Assembly (NCBI RefSeq): GCF_000515215.1
Contig: NZ_KI911557.1
Coordinates: forward strand, 5,203,741 to 5,267,740
DNA from: Methylomonas sp. 11b
Lineage (GTDB): Bacteria; Pseudomonadota; Gammaproteobacteria; Methylococcales; Methylomonadaceae
Reading direction: 5' to 3'
DNA: 64,000 bases
Within the stretch, counting starts at the first letter, position 1, and every line of letters begins with the position of its first letter. Below are positions 63,913-64,000 of this stretch, piece after piece. The position numbers were made by a program, and so were the translations under genes. The notes under the pieces are model-generated. The model searched no databases. It was given only the letters and a program-made list of their open reading frames with translations, and had not been told where the DNA came from.

Positions 63913-64000
63913 TCAACCCGCCTTGAGACGCTTCCTTGCTAGTGAAAATATGGTCGCGGAAATGGCTTAAGTTCGGTTTAGGATTAAGCGCCATATCTCT
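63881..64000 (-). CDS. DUF4266 lipoprotein-like protein, 3' part
   Basis: The frame is open to the window edge; the visible 39 residues include RDMALNPKPNLSHFRDHI and FTSKEASQGGLNG and end SGGGCGCN, the C-terminal signature of DUF4266 proteins, which are small lipoproteins. The stop TAG (63881-63883) lies inside the DUF3570 gene, as is usual for this pair. Thioredoxin-like and FAD-transferase genes typically accompany it, but they would lie beyond the window. Confidence 0.82.
   Translation of the reverse strand, partial: RDMALNPKPNLSHFRDHIFTSKEASQGGLNGSGGGCGCN

Noticed and set aside
1..64000. CRISPR arrays, rRNA, tRNA and prophage genes
   Set aside because: No regularly spaced repeats, no tRNA-like cloverleaf or T-loop consensus in the gaps, and no integrase, transposase or phage structural gene seen.

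Overview
The window is chromosomal DNA from a gammaproteobacterial methanotroph, most likely Methylomonas or a close relative in the Methylococcales. Several genes point there: three genes tied to tetrahydromethanopterin (H4MPT) C1 metabolism (beta-RFAP synthase, a dihydropteroate-synthase-like protein, an AfpA/DmrB-type flavoprotein), a single-domain bacteriohemerythrin, several VPLPA/PEP-CTERM surface proteins, a large di-heme peroxidase of the kind found on methanotroph cell surfaces, and an otherwise standard gammaproteobacterial gene set (bioBFHCD, rpoZ-spoT-recG, ftsEX, birA-coaX). The species call is inference from gene content; no rRNA or tRNA gene was found.

Layout. 1-3.9 kb: tail of a periplasmic substrate-binding protein, then a membrane PAS-GGDEF-EAL protein split by an apparent one-base insertion. 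4.4-7.3 kb: transhydrogenase pntAB (minus). 7.5-11.0 kb: REC-GGDEF cyclase, nucleotidyltransferase-like protein, HAD phosphatase and beta-RFAP synthase. 11.0-15.0 kb: soxYZ, an FNR-box-linked small membrane protein, a purine/methylthioinosine salvage pair with nagZ, and a FliL-like protein. 15.2-19.1 kb: PA0069-type radical SAM protein, a NifX-like pair and two H4MPT-associated genes. 19.3-26.6 kb: MinD-like ATPase, comF, the biotin operon behind a probable BirA operator, and an FNR-box-linked hemerythrin.

26.8-37.0 kb is an aa3-type cytochrome oxidase cluster with assembly factors, running directly into the SRP-receptor and cell-division genes. Here heme A synthase (CtaA) and the SRP receptor FtsY are encoded as one continuous polypeptide, followed by ftsE and ftsX. 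37.0-41.1 kb: small envelope proteins, an NlpE-like copper-type protein, a gamma carbonic anhydrase, and an SPFH/Zn-ribbon pair. 41.1-46.7 kb: rpoZ-spoT-ridA-recG-ubiC (minus). 46.9-47.1 kb: an unexplained 176-bp element with terminal inverted repeats. 47.2-52.7 kb: bepA, tusDC, a PilZ protein, birA-coaX and a SPOR-like protein.

53-64 kb is an accessory surface region: three PEP-CTERM proteins, a two-CxxCH peroxidase, a TPR sulfotransferase, a giant double-beta-barrel protein (DUF3570 plus a His/Met-rich barrel), and the end of a DUF4266 gene. Three of these genes have sigma-54 -24/-12 promoters visible by eye, two of them with upstream palindromes, suggesting a common sigma-54-dependent surface regulon.

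The most notable observations are the CtaA-FtsY fusion, the sigma-54 promoter set, the two perfect FNR boxes, the double-barrel protein overlapping the DUF4266 gene, and the 176-bp inverted-repeat element.
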